A stretch of DNA of 64,000 bases, taken from assembly GCA_963931925.1 (NCBI GenBank), contig OZ007580.1, positions 3,209,390-3,273,389 of the forward strand. Reading direction: 5' to 3'. Position numbers and translations under genes: made by a program. Of this stretch, positions 12,735-24,300 are shown piece by piece. Under the pieces are notes generated by a model. That model was given only the letters and a program-made list of their open reading frames with translations, was not told the origin of the DNA and did no database searches. How positions within the stretch are numbered: position 1 is the first letter of the stretch; every line of letters begins with the position of its first letter. Origin of the DNA: Onchidella celtica (taxonomy: Eukaryota > Mollusca > Gastropoda > Systellommatophora > Onchidiidae).

Positions 12735-12990
12735 AAATATAATAGGAAATGTAAAATGAAAGGACATGATGTGCTAGTGAAAACACATTGTAGTTGGCAA
12801 AAGTCTCTGCAAAACTTTTAATTTTAATAATATTCAAAATGGACCTCAGAAGATAGTACATTATAGTGAAGAAAAACAAAAAAACATTTACTGTTACTAA
12901 AGTAAAGTGCAATGGAGAAGATTTAACTAGTTTAAGGAATCAAAAAAAAAAAAAAAATGACAGCGAAGTGCAAAACTGATATAGATATAT

Positions 12991-13856
12991 TGTCACAAAT
13001 CCCAGACTGGGAGATGTAATAAGTATGACAGGACAACAATCACGAACAAACAAGTTAACACTTAACAGAACAATCCATCAGACTCACACATTTATTAAAC
13101 ATAATTATACATATAATAGCGCAATTACATACATTATATTATTGAAATGACTGCCGTACAACGGCCTTATTCTCACACACACGCTCCCTCGGATCCACAA
13201 TCCGGTAGTTACTCCTAAAGGCACTTCGGCCTCAGCCTCTCCCCTCAGGGTCTTAATAGTACATTAATGATTCACTGGCACCGCAGTCTCTCAATATCAC
13301 CTTCCTATTGTCATACACCTTAGCACTCCCCTAGCACCTCAGCAGGGCAATAACACGTTATTATTTCCATAGCCATCAACATGGCAACAACATAATATCA
13401 GTTCACTAGCCTATCAACATGGCAACAACATAGTATCTCATTCACTCTCATATCTACGTCCCCTGCCCGTGACCTGACTGCCACGACTTTCTGTGCCTCT
13501 ACTGTCCTGCCCCGACAGCCTCACTTCTGGCCTATGTGTGGCCTCCGGCCCTATGCTGGCCTATCCCCTGTGCTCATCGAGGTGGCTCTGCGGCCCGTCC
13601 CCGACACCAGTCATAACTGGAAAGACTCTCACTAGTCTTCTCGACTGCTTCCTTTTATCTCTGCCCGATGGGCTATTATTCACAGATCCGCTCCCTAGGA
13701 CCTTCTAACTTGCAGTGCTAGTAATACCGCGCTTTCGTCTCATTCAGACCCCCCACTCATGACATGCACGACTTTTCTTCCCTGTCTCCGTGCGTTAATT
13801 TTACTCTCCTCCTTTCCCCCCGTAATTATTAACTATCGCTCACTCCACTCGTGACA
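12991..13856 (-). repeat. 3' LTR of element 2
   Basis: 866 bp with perfect TGTCAC/GTGACA ends. It includes an imperfect ~35-bp direct repeat around the motif ATCAACATGGCAACAACATA (about 13375-13440) and, on the element strand, an AATAAA polyadenylation signal about 90 bp from the downstream end. Confidence 0.96.
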
Positions 13857-13880
13857 TCATCCCCCACCCCAAAAAAATTA
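13857..13880 (-). other. Polypurine tract of element 2
   Basis: On the element strand the bases just before the 3' LTR read GGGGTGGGGGATGA, a purine run expected to prime plus-strand synthesis. Element 3 has the same tract before its 3' LTR (about 39056-39069). Confidence 0.8.
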
Positions 13881-14212
13881 ATGCAATTAATTTCAAATCG
13901 CATCAAGATGACTGTCAACGAGTGAGCGTGAGCAATACCTACACTCAAAAAACTGACCTAGCAGTTCCCCTAGTATATAAAATACCGAAATCAGGGGAAA
14001 ATATGGGGATCAATATGGCCTGCAATATGCATATATGTGTCACATCATGAATAGCTAACTAACCCCAATACTTAATACAGACTCAAAAACCATTCAACCT
14101 ATCAACCATTCTTCATATCATATTTATAATGTCAATATTTTAAAGTCGACTTATTCACACAGATCCTGTCAATGTTCCTGTCCTCCGATGTATAAGCTCC
14201 TGAAATCTTGCC

Positions 14213-17200
14213 CTAGGCTCGACTAAGGTAGTCGGCGATATGATTGCTGGTTCCTGGAATTGGTTGAATAACGAAGGTATACGGCTGCAAAGCCAATGCC
14301 CATCTAGACAAGCGTGGGCTGGACGAACGATTCTTCGACAAAAATGTCAGTGGCTTGTGGTCTGTCTGGATACAAAATTCTCGTCCCATGAGATAACGTC
14401 CTAGTTTCTGGACGGACCAGACAATGGCAAGACACTCACGCTCTATCACAGAATACTTTCTTTCTCTCTGCAATAACTTCCTACTGACATAACATACAGG
14501 ATGGAGACATTCGTTCTTCTCCTGTAGAAGACAAGCGCCGACACCAGAGTCCGACGCATCCGTTCTGAGGATAAAATTTGATCGAAAATCGGGTAATATC
14601 AGAATGGGTGACGATGATAATGCTGTCACCAAATTATCAAATGCTGTCTGACATTCAGACGTCCACTGGACCTTATCGGGTTGTCCCTTCTTAGTAAGGT
14701 CAGTAAGAGAAGATGACAAGGAGGAAAAATTTGGAATGAACTTTCTGTAATAATTTAAAATTCCCACTAAGCTTCTGACTTGTTTCTTTGTTTTAGGGAT
14801 TTGCAACCCTACCAACTTGTCAATTTTTGTTACTTCAGGTCTCTGAACCCCTCTACCCACGATATGTCCTAAGAATATTATCTCTGGACATGCCAAATCC
14901 ATCTTTGCGGGTTTAGCAGTTAACCCAAAATGACGTAATCGTTTAAAAATTACTGTTAGTGTCTGAATATGCTCAGACCATGTCGACGTATGGCATGCTA
15001 TATCGTCAAAGAATGACACGACATTAGGTATGTCCTTCAACACTAGTCTCATTAATCGTGCAAACGTCGCTGGCGCGTTTACCAACCCAAATGGCATGAC
15101 CTTAAATTGGAATAATCCAATGGGCGTTTGGAACGCCGTGTATTGTTTAGACTCCTCAGTAAGCGGGATTTCCCAATAACCTTTCGTTAAATCTATCTTG
15201 GAAAACCACGTGGACCCGGCCAATGAAGCTATTAGTTCCTCCTGAAACGGAATAGGCTCCCTATCGCCTACCGTAATAGTGTTCAGTCTTCGAAAGTCAA
15301 TACAGAACCGCACCGATCCATCAAGTTTTTTCACGAGGACGATGGGTGATGAATACGGCGATGTTGATGGTTCTATCACATCTAACTTCAACATTGACTC
15401 AACTTCCTTTATGACTCTATCTCTCGAAGAAAAAGGCAGCGGATACGGTCTAAGAAATACTGGCTTATCCGAAGTCAACTTTATTTGGTGCTGGATCACC
15501 GTAGTGCGACCCGGCAAATCCGTAACAACGTCCGGAAATGACGCTAACAGGGTCTCAAGTTCCCTACTCCTTGAACTCGTAAGGTCAGGGTTAATTTTTA
15601 CGTCCCTGTAACCTTGTGTCGCAGTTAACTCCGGCAATTGAATTTGTAACTCTTCCTGCGCCTCGGTGTCGCTTACGTCACAGTCCAACTGGTCTACGAC
15701 CCCCGTACAAGCTGTAGAGAAGACAGTCTCCTCTGGTCTTGTCTGTGCACACAGATACTGTGGTCTCTCATAAAATCTCTGTAGCATATTAACATGGAAA
15801 ACCTTACTCGTTCCATCAATGTGGATAGCGTAATCTACCTTTGAAACAACTCGCTCAATAACATAAGGGCCTTTCCATGTCATCAATAACTTATTATGGT
15901 CCGTAGGTAACAACAACAGAACCTTGTCTCCTGGCTTAAAAATTCTCAGTTTGGACCCTCTATCTTTATAGTCTTTTGCTCTTTTCGAAGCGATACCAGA
16001 CGCTTCTTCCGCTATAGTGCGCGCTGAAGATAGTCTTTCTCTTAAATCAACAAGGTACTGAAACACCGAAATCTGCTCATCGTCTCCCGATGATGGCGAC
16101 GTCATCATGTCCCGAAGAACATCAGTTGGGCCCCTAGGACTACGACCGTACATCATTTCGAACGGCGAGAATCCCGTTGACTCCTGCCGTACCTCTCTGT
16201 ACGCGAATAACACTGCAGGGATATATCTATCCCAATCTTTAGGGCGATCAGCAGCTACCTTACGCAGCATCGACTTTAACGTCGAGTTCAATCTCTCGCA
16301 CATGCCATTAGCCTGCGGATGATAAGGGGTGGTAGTGATGGGTTGTATACTGAATAAGCGGAACAATTCCTTCATCATCTGCGACGTAAATTGCGCGCCC
16401 CTATCAGACAGAATTTGCTCTGGTATTCCTACCCTAGCGAAAATTGCAAACAACGCTTCCGCGACTGCCTCAGACGTTATGGTCCGCAGAGGAACCGCCT
16501 CTGGCCATCTCGTAGCATTACATATGACCGTTAAGAAAAATCGATTCCCCCTATCGGTCGCTGGGTGAATGGGGCCAACAAGGTCTATCGAGACCTTTTT
16601 AAACGGTTCCGAAATGGTGGGGATCTTTTGAAGAGGGGCCTGGGGTGTACGACCCTTATGCGTCGTCTTTTGGCACGCACTGCACGTCTTACAATAGACC
16701 TGCACATCTCTGTGGATCGATGGCCAGTAAAAATTTTTAAGAACCCTTTCTTTGGTTCTAGCTATCCCCATATGACCCGCTAATGGGACATCATGTGCCA
16801 AATGCAATACTGTTGCGATCAGCAACGCTGGCACAACGACCTGCTTTAAAATGGAGGACACCGTTACATACTTACGGAACTGAATGCCCGCCTGAACAAT
16901 AAAGGAGGACGACCCGTTCTTATATCTCCTCGTTTTCTCGGTTCGCGCTTCCCCAAAACATGGGTTTAATGATGGGTCCTCCCTTTGTAATCTCGCCAAG
17001 CGCTCTGGCGTGATATCTAGGTTGACCGCTGGCGTCGCCAAAGGTCTAATCTTATCTTTATCAGTTACCCGTCGACGTGTTTCGACCGCGGCGCAAAAGT
17101 CAATACCTTTTGATTGCGACCATGCTTGCACGTTCTCATCGGAAGGGGAAACTACCCGTGATACATTCCCAATGATGAGCTGGGCGCCTGGAAAACAACC

Positions 17201-18958
17201 AACGACTGCTTCGACTTCCCCGCTAAGGAAAGGTGTATCCATCATTATTTTTGCCATGGGTAATTTCTCAATGGCCCCCGAAAATTGGATGCACGGGACA
17301 GTCTCACCTGTAAGCTGTGAATCCCGAATGCAGTCTCTATGCACTCCCACAACGGTAGATCCCGTATCTCGTAAAACCGAGACCGGTTCGTCCCCAACAA
17401 ACCCCGGATAAACCCTAAGACCACCTCCTGTATGACATGAATTTATAACGGGGATCTTTCTCCCACAAGGTAAAACACCGGAAGATAATAACTTCTCACA
17501 ACTGGGACACTTAGAATACTGTCCGCCTCCGTTGTCCGATGTAACACACGCAGCCGCATGATGAAATTTATTTGGGGAACATGGACTGGAGCTACTGTCC
17601 ACGTTCGCCGCTATCCTACCTGCAGGGCAGTTCACGCTGATGTGATCCGCTCTACCGCAGTTCCAACACTTCGCGGCCCTACACTCGCGTGAAAAGTGGC
17701 CCACGCGTCCGCAAGTCCAACACTCCGCTCCCTGTGCTGCACTAGGCCTGGGTCCCCGTGACCCATCGCGACCGGAACTAGAGTCCCTATGCCGTCGGTC
17801 ATCGGCAAAGGTCACAAATCGCCCCCGGCCATTACCGCGACCTAGCCCTCCTGCTCGGTCAAACTTACCGGATCCATATGCCGGTGATTGGTGATAGCCC
17901 CTACGCTGCCCCTGGGCTTGCCCGCTATAGGCACCACGCTGACGCGACCTGTCCCTAAGTCCTGCCGGCGACCCCTCGACAACGGCGACGTACCCAGCAT
18001 CTTGGACATACGCCCTGGCGACTGGTTTGGACGGATGCGCCGTACGGTATGCCTCCGCCAACTTAGACGCCTCCTGCACCGTCGCGGGTTCGTTCTCTTT
18101 CAGGAAAGCCACCAGATCTTTGTGGCACGACGCGTACAGCTGGTCACGGATCATTAAGTCCTTCAGTTTAGCAAAATCCGTGCCCACATGCGCCAAGTCT
18201 ACCCAGTTCGCGAAATACTCAGTTAGTCTCGCGACGAAGGCAGCAAAGTCCTCCCTGGTATCTGCACGTGCTCGCCTAAACTGCTCCCGGAAGTATTCCT
18301 CGGTACGCGCAAATCGGCGAAGCAGCAAAGCCTTCAGCTTATCGTAGTCTTGCACGTCTTCGCGCTGTAGCTCTTTAAAGTAGGTTAACGCTCGCCCCTG
18401 CAACAGCGATGCCAGGTACGTGGCCCATAATTCCTTATTTTCCCCCCATTGCAATTGTGCGTTCAGCTCGAACCTGTAAAGGAAGGCGTCTATGTCGTCC
18501 TTCCGGTCGTCGAACGTAGGGAGCTTAATCCTAACGCCACCTTTATTGTGTACCTGCCGCTCAACTGTTTCTGTTGGCGCATTCTTTTTGAGTTCTAATT
18601 CCGCGATTCTTACTCGCGCGTCTGTCTCCCGCTCTTGAGCTTCTATCTCCTTTAACTTTATCTCCTGCTCCCGTTCTTGAGCTTCTATCTCCTTTAACTT
18701 AAACTCCCTCTCCTGTTGCAACTCCTTTAACTTAAACTCTCTTTCCTGTTCCTGAGTCTTAGCCTCTCTTTCCTGTTGCTTAAACTCCCTTTCCTCTTCT
18801 CTCTGTCGCTCTTGAGCCTCTTTTTCTTGTTGACGCTCTCTATCCTTAGCACGCTCATCGCGCAAATCCGCCTGCTGTTCTTTAATCCAGCCGCGTAGCT
18901 CTTCTCCCTCCAGGCCAAGTTCCTTACCCAACTTCATTAGTTGTTGGAGTTCCGCCAT
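14213..18958 (-). CDS. Gag-Pol polyprotein of element 2 (1,581 aa)
   Basis: Single frame starting MAELQQLMKLG. Residues 1-135 are a charged coiled coil with EREFKLKE-type repeats. A SCAN-like capsid lies at about 142-310, two CCHC knuckles at about 420-450 (CWTCGRVGHFSREC, CWNCGRADHISVNC), and a retropepsin DTG near 533. Integrase spans about 700-1000, with an HHCC domain, Asp in SIDLVGP, Asp in LSDRGAQF and Glu in NGMCERLN. RT spans about 1180-1400, with CIDFRRLN and FFDD near 1318. RNase H has RTDASDSGVG near 1465, and the end is HIADYLSRA. Fusion of gag and pol in one frame means no frameshift is needed for Pol, and processing would rest on the protease. Confidence 0.95.
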   Translation of the reverse strand: MAELQQLMKLGKELGLEGEELRGWIKEQQADLRDERAKDRERQQEKEAQERQREEEREFKQQEREAKTQEQEREFKLKELQQEREFKLKEIEAQEREQEIKLKEIEAQERETDARVRIAELELKKNAPTETVERQVHNKGGVRIKLPTFDDRKDDIDAFLYRFELNAQLQWGENKELWATYLASLLQGRALTYFKELQREDVQDYDKLKALLLRRFARTEEYFREQFRRARADTREDFAAFVARLTEYFANWVDLAHVGTDFAKLKDLMIRDQLYASCHKDLVAFLKENEPATVQEASKLAEAYRTAHPSKPVARAYVQDAGYVAVVEGSPAGLRDRSRQRGAYSGQAQGQRRGYHQSPAYGSGKFDRAGGLGRGNGRGRFVTFADDRRHRDSSSGRDGSRGPRPSAAQGAECWTCGRVGHFSRECRAAKCWNCGRADHISVNCPAGRIAANVDSSSSPCSPNKFHHAAACVTSDNGGGQYSKCPSCEKLLSSGVLPCGRKIPVINSCHTGGGLRVYPGFVGDEPVSVLRDTGSTVVGVHRDCIRDSQLTGETVPCIQFSGAIEKLPMAKIMMDTPFLSGEVEAVVGCFPGAQLIIGNVSRVVSPSDENVQAWSQSKGIDFCAAVETRRRVTDKDKIRPLATPAVNLDITPERLARLQREDPSLNPCFGEARTEKTRRYKNGSSSFIVQAGIQFRKYVTVSSILKQVVVPALLIATVLHLAHDVPLAGHMGIARTKERVLKNFYWPSIHRDVQVYCKTCSACQKTTHKGRTPQAPLQKIPTISEPFKKVSIDLVGPIHPATDRGNRFFLTVICNATRWPEAVPLRTITSEAVAEALFAIFARVGIPEQILSDRGAQFTSQMMKELFRLFSIQPITTTPYHPQANGMCERLNSTLKSMLRKVAADRPKDWDRYIPAVLFAYREVRQESTGFSPFEMMYGRSPRGPTDVLRDMMTSPSSGDDEQISVFQYLVDLRERLSSARTIAEEASGIASKRAKDYKDRGSKLRIFKPGDKVLLLLPTDHNKLLMTWKGPYVIERVVSKVDYAIHIDGTSKVFHVNMLQRFYERPQYLCAQTRPEETVFSTACTGVVDQLDCDVSDTEAQEELQIQLPELTATQGYRDVKINPDLTSSRSRELETLLASFPDVVTDLPGRTTVIQHQIKLTSDKPVFLRPYPLPFSSRDRVIKEVESMLKLDVIEPSTSPYSSPIVLVKKLDGSVRFCIDFRRLNTITVGDREPIPFQEELIASLAGSTWFSKIDLTKGYWEIPLTEESKQYTAFQTPIGLFQFKVMPFGLVNAPATFARLMRLVLKDIPNVVSFFDDIACHTSTWSEHIQTLTVIFKRLRHFGLTAKPAKMDLACPEIIFLGHIVGRGVQRPEVTKIDKLVGLQIPKTKKQVRSLVGILNYYRKFIPNFSSLSSSLTDLTKKGQPDKVQWTSECQTAFDNLVTALSSSPILILPDFRSNFILRTDASDSGVGACLLQEKNECLHPVCYVSRKLLQRERKYSVIERECLAIVWSVQKLGRYLMGREFCIQTDHKPLTFLSKNRSSSPRLSRWALALQPYTFVIQPIPGTSNHIADYLSRA

Positions 18959-19648
18959 TTCACAGATTTATGGTTATGGTATGTATACTATGAAAACGGC
19001 TACCCTGTCGGTATGATCACTAGCACCACGACCAGAGACCTGAGATCACACCAGATATAACAATACCCAATTGTCTCAAATACAATTCAGAAATTTACGT
19101 ACTTCCTAACTAATTCTATATTTGTAAAATGTATTGCCCTATTAATAATAAAAAAGAGTAGAAAAGACAATAATAAGGAAATTGAGTAGAAGGACCACAA
19201 GTACGTCAAGGACAACAAACCAGACTAGGACAAAGCTTCTACAAAAGAAAATATAATGGAAAAAAAAATGCAACCTAACTACGCCGATTATACAACAAGG
19301 TACGAACAAGAACAGAGTCTGAAAAAAAAGAACGTATCTACAGAAAGGTAAGAGGGGGACAAGAGAGACGTCTCCCTAAAACAACGAGGAAGATAGAACG
19401 CTACAATCTAAACAAAAATACAGGTCCCTATAGAACTGTTCACTGTGATGAACGAAGTTCCAAATTTAGCCCACCTCCCGAAGAGGATAAACTACGCTCA
19501 CCACAGCAAACCCGCGCCACCGCCCGTATAATGAATAACGACAACAAAAACAGCAAAAACAGGGAAAAAGACAGATCAAAGGGACAGCCCACAATCCAGG
19601 GCACAAAATTTCAGCTTCACTTAACTTTGAATTTTGAGTTTAACTCCT
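18959..19648 (-). other. Untranslated leader of element 2
   Basis: About 690 bp between primer site and gag start without a long ORF. The matching leader in element 3 (about 29330-30267) is recognisably related along most of its length. Confidence 0.75.
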
Positions 19649-19699
19649 CCCAGTGTCACAAAGGACGAGCCCCCAGTGTCACAACGGACGAGCCCCCAG
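19649..19699 (-). repeat. Duplicated LTR-end/primer-site repeat in element 2
   Basis: Two 23-bp tandem units (19649-19671 and 19672-19694) differ at one base. Each holds the LTR terminal motif GTGACAC plus the primer-site core TGGGGGCTCGTCC on the element strand. A third, partial unit merges into the LTR at 19700. Element 3 has a single primer site at the same place. Confidence 0.9.
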
Positions 19700-20565
19700 T
19701 GTCACAAATCCCAGACTGGGAGATGTAATAAGTATGACAGGACAACAATCACGAACAAACAAGTTAACACTTAACAGAACAATCCATCAGACTCACACAT
19801 TTATTAAACATAATTATACATATAATAGCGCAATTACATACATTATATTATTGAAATGACTGCCGTACAACGGCCTTATTCTCACACACACGCTCCCTCG
19901 GATCCACAATCCGGTAGTTACTCCTAAAGGCACTTCGGCCTCAGCCTCTCCCCTCAGGGTCTTAATAGTACATTAATGATTCACTGGCACCGCAGTCTCT
20001 CAATATCACCTTCCTATTGTCATACACCTTAGCACTCCCCTAGCACCTCAGCAGGGCAATAACACGTTATTATTTCCATAGCCATCAACATGGCAACAAC
20101 ATAATATCAGTTCACTAGCCTATCAACATGGCAACAACATAGTATCTCATTCACTCTCATATCTACGTCCCCTGCCCGTGACCTGACTGCCACGACTTTC
20201 TGTGCCTCTACTGTCCTGCCCCGACAGCCTCACTTCTGGCCTATGTGTGGCCTCCGGCCCTATGCTGGCCTATCCCCTGTGCTCATCGAGGTGGCTCTGC
20301 GGCCCGTCCCCGACACCAGTCATAACTGGAAAGACTCTCACTAGTCTTCTCGACTGCTTCCTTTTATCTCTGCCCGATGGGCTATTATTCACAGATCCGC
20401 TCCATAGGACCTTCTAACTTGCAGTGCTAGTAATACCGCGCTTTCGTCTCATTCAGACCCCCCACTCATGACATGCACGACTTTTCTTCCCTGTCTCCGT
20501 GCGTTAATTTTACTCTCCTCCTTTCCCCCCGTAATTATTAACTATCGCTCACTCCACTCGTGACA
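19700..20565 (-). repeat. 5' LTR of element 2
   Basis: 866 bp, equal to 12991-13856 except for one base by eye. The TATAT target duplication follows at 20566. Confidence 0.96.
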
Positions 20566-20570
20566 TATAT

Positions 20571-20930
20571 CTCCTACCCTGCCACTCAAGTGTGAAAAAT
20601 CAAAATTTTTCAGAAGTGAAAAATTTTTTTATGAAATAATTCCTGATCTTAACCTTCTAGGAACCACATTGGGAAAAAGCATAGATTTTGCGAATTAATA
20701 TTTGAATTTGATTTTTACTGCAGTTTCAATGCTATATCTCATTTTAAAATCGCAAGATGCGATTACCAAATTGCCCTGAGCTACGTAAGACAGTTATGTG
20801 GCCATGCTGCATTTTGATTTTGTTCTGCGAGTCTGATGATATTAAAATTTTGTCAATGTCTGCCTAGATTTTGTGGAATGACACTCCGGGCGCTAAGGGG
20901 TTAACGTAACTGCCGTGGCGTGGGGGGGGG
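20571..20930. other. Gene-free AT-rich stretch
   Basis: No ORF of interest. The motif CGCTAAGGGGTTAA at about 20891-20904 resembles a piggyBac-type terminus with its TTAA target, but no matching second end was found. Confidence 0.4.
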
Positions 20931-21136
20931 GGTATCATATTAAGCCCCAGGGTGTCACTGCCAATTGCTGCCAGCAAAATGTACATTCAGGAAATAATGG
21001 GAAAAAGCTGACTGTGTCTGAGCTGACCAGGCATGGTTTGATAAGGTCTAGAATTAATAAGAAACTATAGGAAATTGTGGTGTGCACTTATTGTTAGCCA
21101 GCAGCTGACTGTGCCGTTCCGGACTTAGTATGATGC
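20931..21136 (-). mobile_element. MITE family A, copy A1
   Basis: About 205 bp framed by inverted repeats GGTATCATA...TATGAT-CC with flanking G- and C-runs. In minus orientation it carries the family landmarks: terminal ATCATACTAAG-CCGG, a block TGCTGGC, a CCTATA-TTTCTTA block, a degenerate central copy of the terminal motif, then TGTACATTTTGCTGGCAG. Non-coding. Confidence 0.85.
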
Positions 21137-21170
21137 CCCCCCCTAAATCAGGCTAAGGGGGGTATCATAA

Positions 21171-21366
21171 GCCCGGTCAGACATAGTCAGCTGCTGTCAG
21201 GAAAATGTACACGCAATACATAATGGCAGAAGCTGACTGTATCTAACCGGGCTTAGTGTGATAGGATCTTCCCAGATTTAGTAAGAAAATACAGGAAATT
21301 ATGATATATTTATGCACTTCTTGTCTGCCAGCAACTGACTGCCCGATCCGGGCTTAGTATGATACT
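21171..21366 (-). mobile_element. MITE family A, copy A2
   Basis: About 196 bp, same family and orientation as the copy 35 bp to its left. The terminal motif recurs in its middle (CCGGGCTTAGTGTGATAG at about 21258) in the orientation of the right end. Non-coding. Confidence 0.87.
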
Positions 21367-24300
21367 ACCCCTAGCCCACCCCACCCGCTGTTTTTTGCAC
21401 GCCCATGATTATCGTCACATATAAATGAAGTAATCTTCATTTTTAATACTTGTTCACCTTCACTTTAATGCCACAAAGGCCTTTATGGCCTCGTGTATCA
21501 CAGTGATACACAGAAATTTACCAACTCCCACAAGAACCCAAGGCGAGAATTATTTTTTTTTTACCAATTTCTACAATATATATCAAATCAACCAAATGAT
21601 CACAAAAACCCCTCAATTATGCCCCTGAGAACATTTTCTCACAAAACCAGAATTTTCCCCACAAGCAGAATTGGGGGCGGGGCCCAGATGGTTAAATATT
21701 TATTTTACACAAAATTGGAGTTTGCAACTTTTTTAAAACCAAAGTCAGCGTGTGGAATTTAATAGATGGCGATTCCTGGCAAAGTTACGCATTAAACATT
21801 GACAAAATGAGACTTGCAATGAAAACTGAAACAGCTCCCCCTAGAGGCAATCAAAGCACTGAATACATGATTTTCTCTGCATGCGTGACAGTTTAGCGAG
21901 ATTCAATTGCTTGTATAGAAATAAACATTATTTATTTTATCTGTACGTGCTTTGAGGATCAAATGAAGAACCACATATTTAAAAGAAACGCCCACGAAGG
22001 TTCAAAGAAACCACATAAAGGCGGCTCCCACAGGGATAATTACCTGGTAAGTGATATTGCCCGCGGCTGTTTGAACAATGATAGAATGTTTTTTTCTTCT
22101 ACGCGTTAAGAAAATCGAATGGCACCCTTCCATCAAATTACCAGCTGATAAATATCACGATCTGGCAAAGCTCAGTTTAGTTTTCTATGATTTATTTTTA
22201 TTGTTATAACTCACGCGTGGCTGGGTTGTTTTTTTTATGTGTGTCTTTCTGCACATGCAAGTAAAAGCACTGTCATGCCCTGTCGGTGCACTTTTGTGAC
22301 CAAAAAAAGAAAAAAAAAACTACTGCAGAAGATTCTAAGAGTTTCTTGCACTATTGTCTTTCCATTTGAGGGCATCGTTGCACTGTACTATATAAAAATC
22401 TAAATTTGTCATTATTACAACAGTGATACTGTTCACATGCAGCTTTCATATAGTTATCAATTTAACCAACTGGTTAAGTTGTATTTTTTGTATTCACAGT
22501 GTCATCAGAGTGTTATAGACTTTACTGGTCAATGTCCAGTTGTCCACACAACATACAAATGAAGCCCTCCCCCCCCCCTTCCCTTCTTCCTGTGCTCTTT
22601 GTCCAGTAATCTCTTCATTTAAAAAAAAACAACATCTAAAACATCGCTCCACTTTCCATCAATTTCACATTCTCTCTCCTCCCCTCTCCCTTCCTCTCTC
22701 TGCCCCTCTCTCTATCTCTCTACTCCTCTCTTTCTCTCGCTCTGTGTCCCTCTCTCTTTATCCTTTTCTCCCCCTCTCTCTCTTTATATATCCGTTTCTG
22801 TCTCTCACTCTGCCCCCTTAATTCCCCATCTCTATTACACGTTGTTTTGATAGGAGGCAAATGTACTTTCTTTGTCTCTGGGAAACAGCTTTCGATTTCT
22901 AATTTTCAAATTCCAAATCAGTGGTCACATTTTTATTTGGGCTTTCAAAAAAATTCATTCTTTTCTCATCCACGTTTTCCTCATCAAAGTCCAATCCATT
23001 TTGGCCCCGGGCAGTGCCAGTTTGGCTTTTCAAAACATCTAAGGCCAATTTAGCCTTTCAAATCAAAACGTTACTTTTTTAGTTTTCTTAACATGACGCC
23101 ATGGGATGGGATTTACATAACAACAAAGGAGGTTTTTGTTCAGTCGACGCAGAAAAGAAACCAGAACAAAAGCTTACTCAAGTCGGGAAAGTCTTGGATG
23201 ATCAATAGCCCTAGCCATTATTGTCAATACGTGACAAACGCTAAAGCAAATATGAAAGACAGGCTTGCTGGAATTTACTGGAAGCGGTAAGACTTTAGAT
23301 AAGCAAGATGGAGGGTATAGCCAAAGGGAGATCATCAAGTTATTGCGTCGTTTGAGCATTGATTTTCTGCCTTGCGTGCCAGACTCCATGCGTCACCCAT
23401 CTCAACGCCAGTTGAAAAATGGATGCAGCGGCAGCAAGAGAGTGCACAAATCACATTCCCTACCATGACATTAAAAAAAAAAAAAAAGTCACATTATAAA
23501 GGAAACGGACCTCCAATAGAATCACGAAAGGCTTTTAAGCCGCTGAGCCATAAATTCTACAAAATATCGTACAGAAACACGTAAAAAGTGGACATGGGCA
23601 TATTTTTAAAGGTCTTGAAGTTGGCTATATTTCTAAAACGTTCGTTCATTTTGAGCCACAACGAAGTTGAACAGAAGAAAAGTGTTCAGGTATTTAGAGC
23701 CAGAGAAAACAAAAGACGCATTTTCTTCCAGTAGAATTAAAAAGTATGACAGGAAATTTCGTTCTGCTCTTCAATTTACATATTGGTGATCGAAGCTCAG
23801 CTTTAAAAATCACACCGAGTCAGAGGGCCAACTAATATTAAAAATGACTTCCCGCGTTTTTCGCAAGTGCCTTAAATAAGAGGGCCATTATCAGCGAAAC
23901 GATATTTAGAAGTTTATGATGCAATTTGAGTTTTGGTAACTTAAAAAACGAAACCTTTATGTCTCCATTACAAAACAAAACAAACAAACGAAAATCTTAC
24001 CTCACTGAGAATACGTTTCTTTATATTTATTAGAGCTAAAACGAAGGACAAATGGAAAATATTGTACAAATAGCTGTTGTATAGCAATGCATTAAAAAAA
24101 AAAATATTCATTTTCCCCAAACCTTGACCAACGGATGGAGTCTAATAGTAGGGCGTAATGGCCCTCCAGCAATTTCGTTGACTACATGCTAGCGGGATAA
24201 TCGTAGTAAAATGATTCTGTAGCGTGATTACTGTTGTTGTTGTTGTTTTGAATTACTCCACAACTGTACAACATTTCTCAAACCACGACTGTTGTGCCAT

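Larger units (their letters stand above)
12991..20565 (-). mobile_element. Gmr1-like Ty3/gypsy LTR retrotransposon (element 2), looks whole
   Basis: 7,575 bp on the minus strand, flanked by perfect 5-bp target duplications TATAT (12986-12990 and 20566-20570). The two 866-bp LTRs differ at one position by eye, so the insertion is very recent. LTR ends are TGTCAC...GTGACA. The interior holds one long uninterrupted gag-pol frame, a primer site and a purine tract, so it looks whole. Pol order is protease, integrase, RT, RNase H, the Gmr1-group order. Confidence 0.96.

Noticed and set aside
20885-20904. piggyBac-like end next to TTAA; similar hints near 10015 and 42372
   Set aside because: Only single ends resemble the pattern; no paired terminus or transposase was found.
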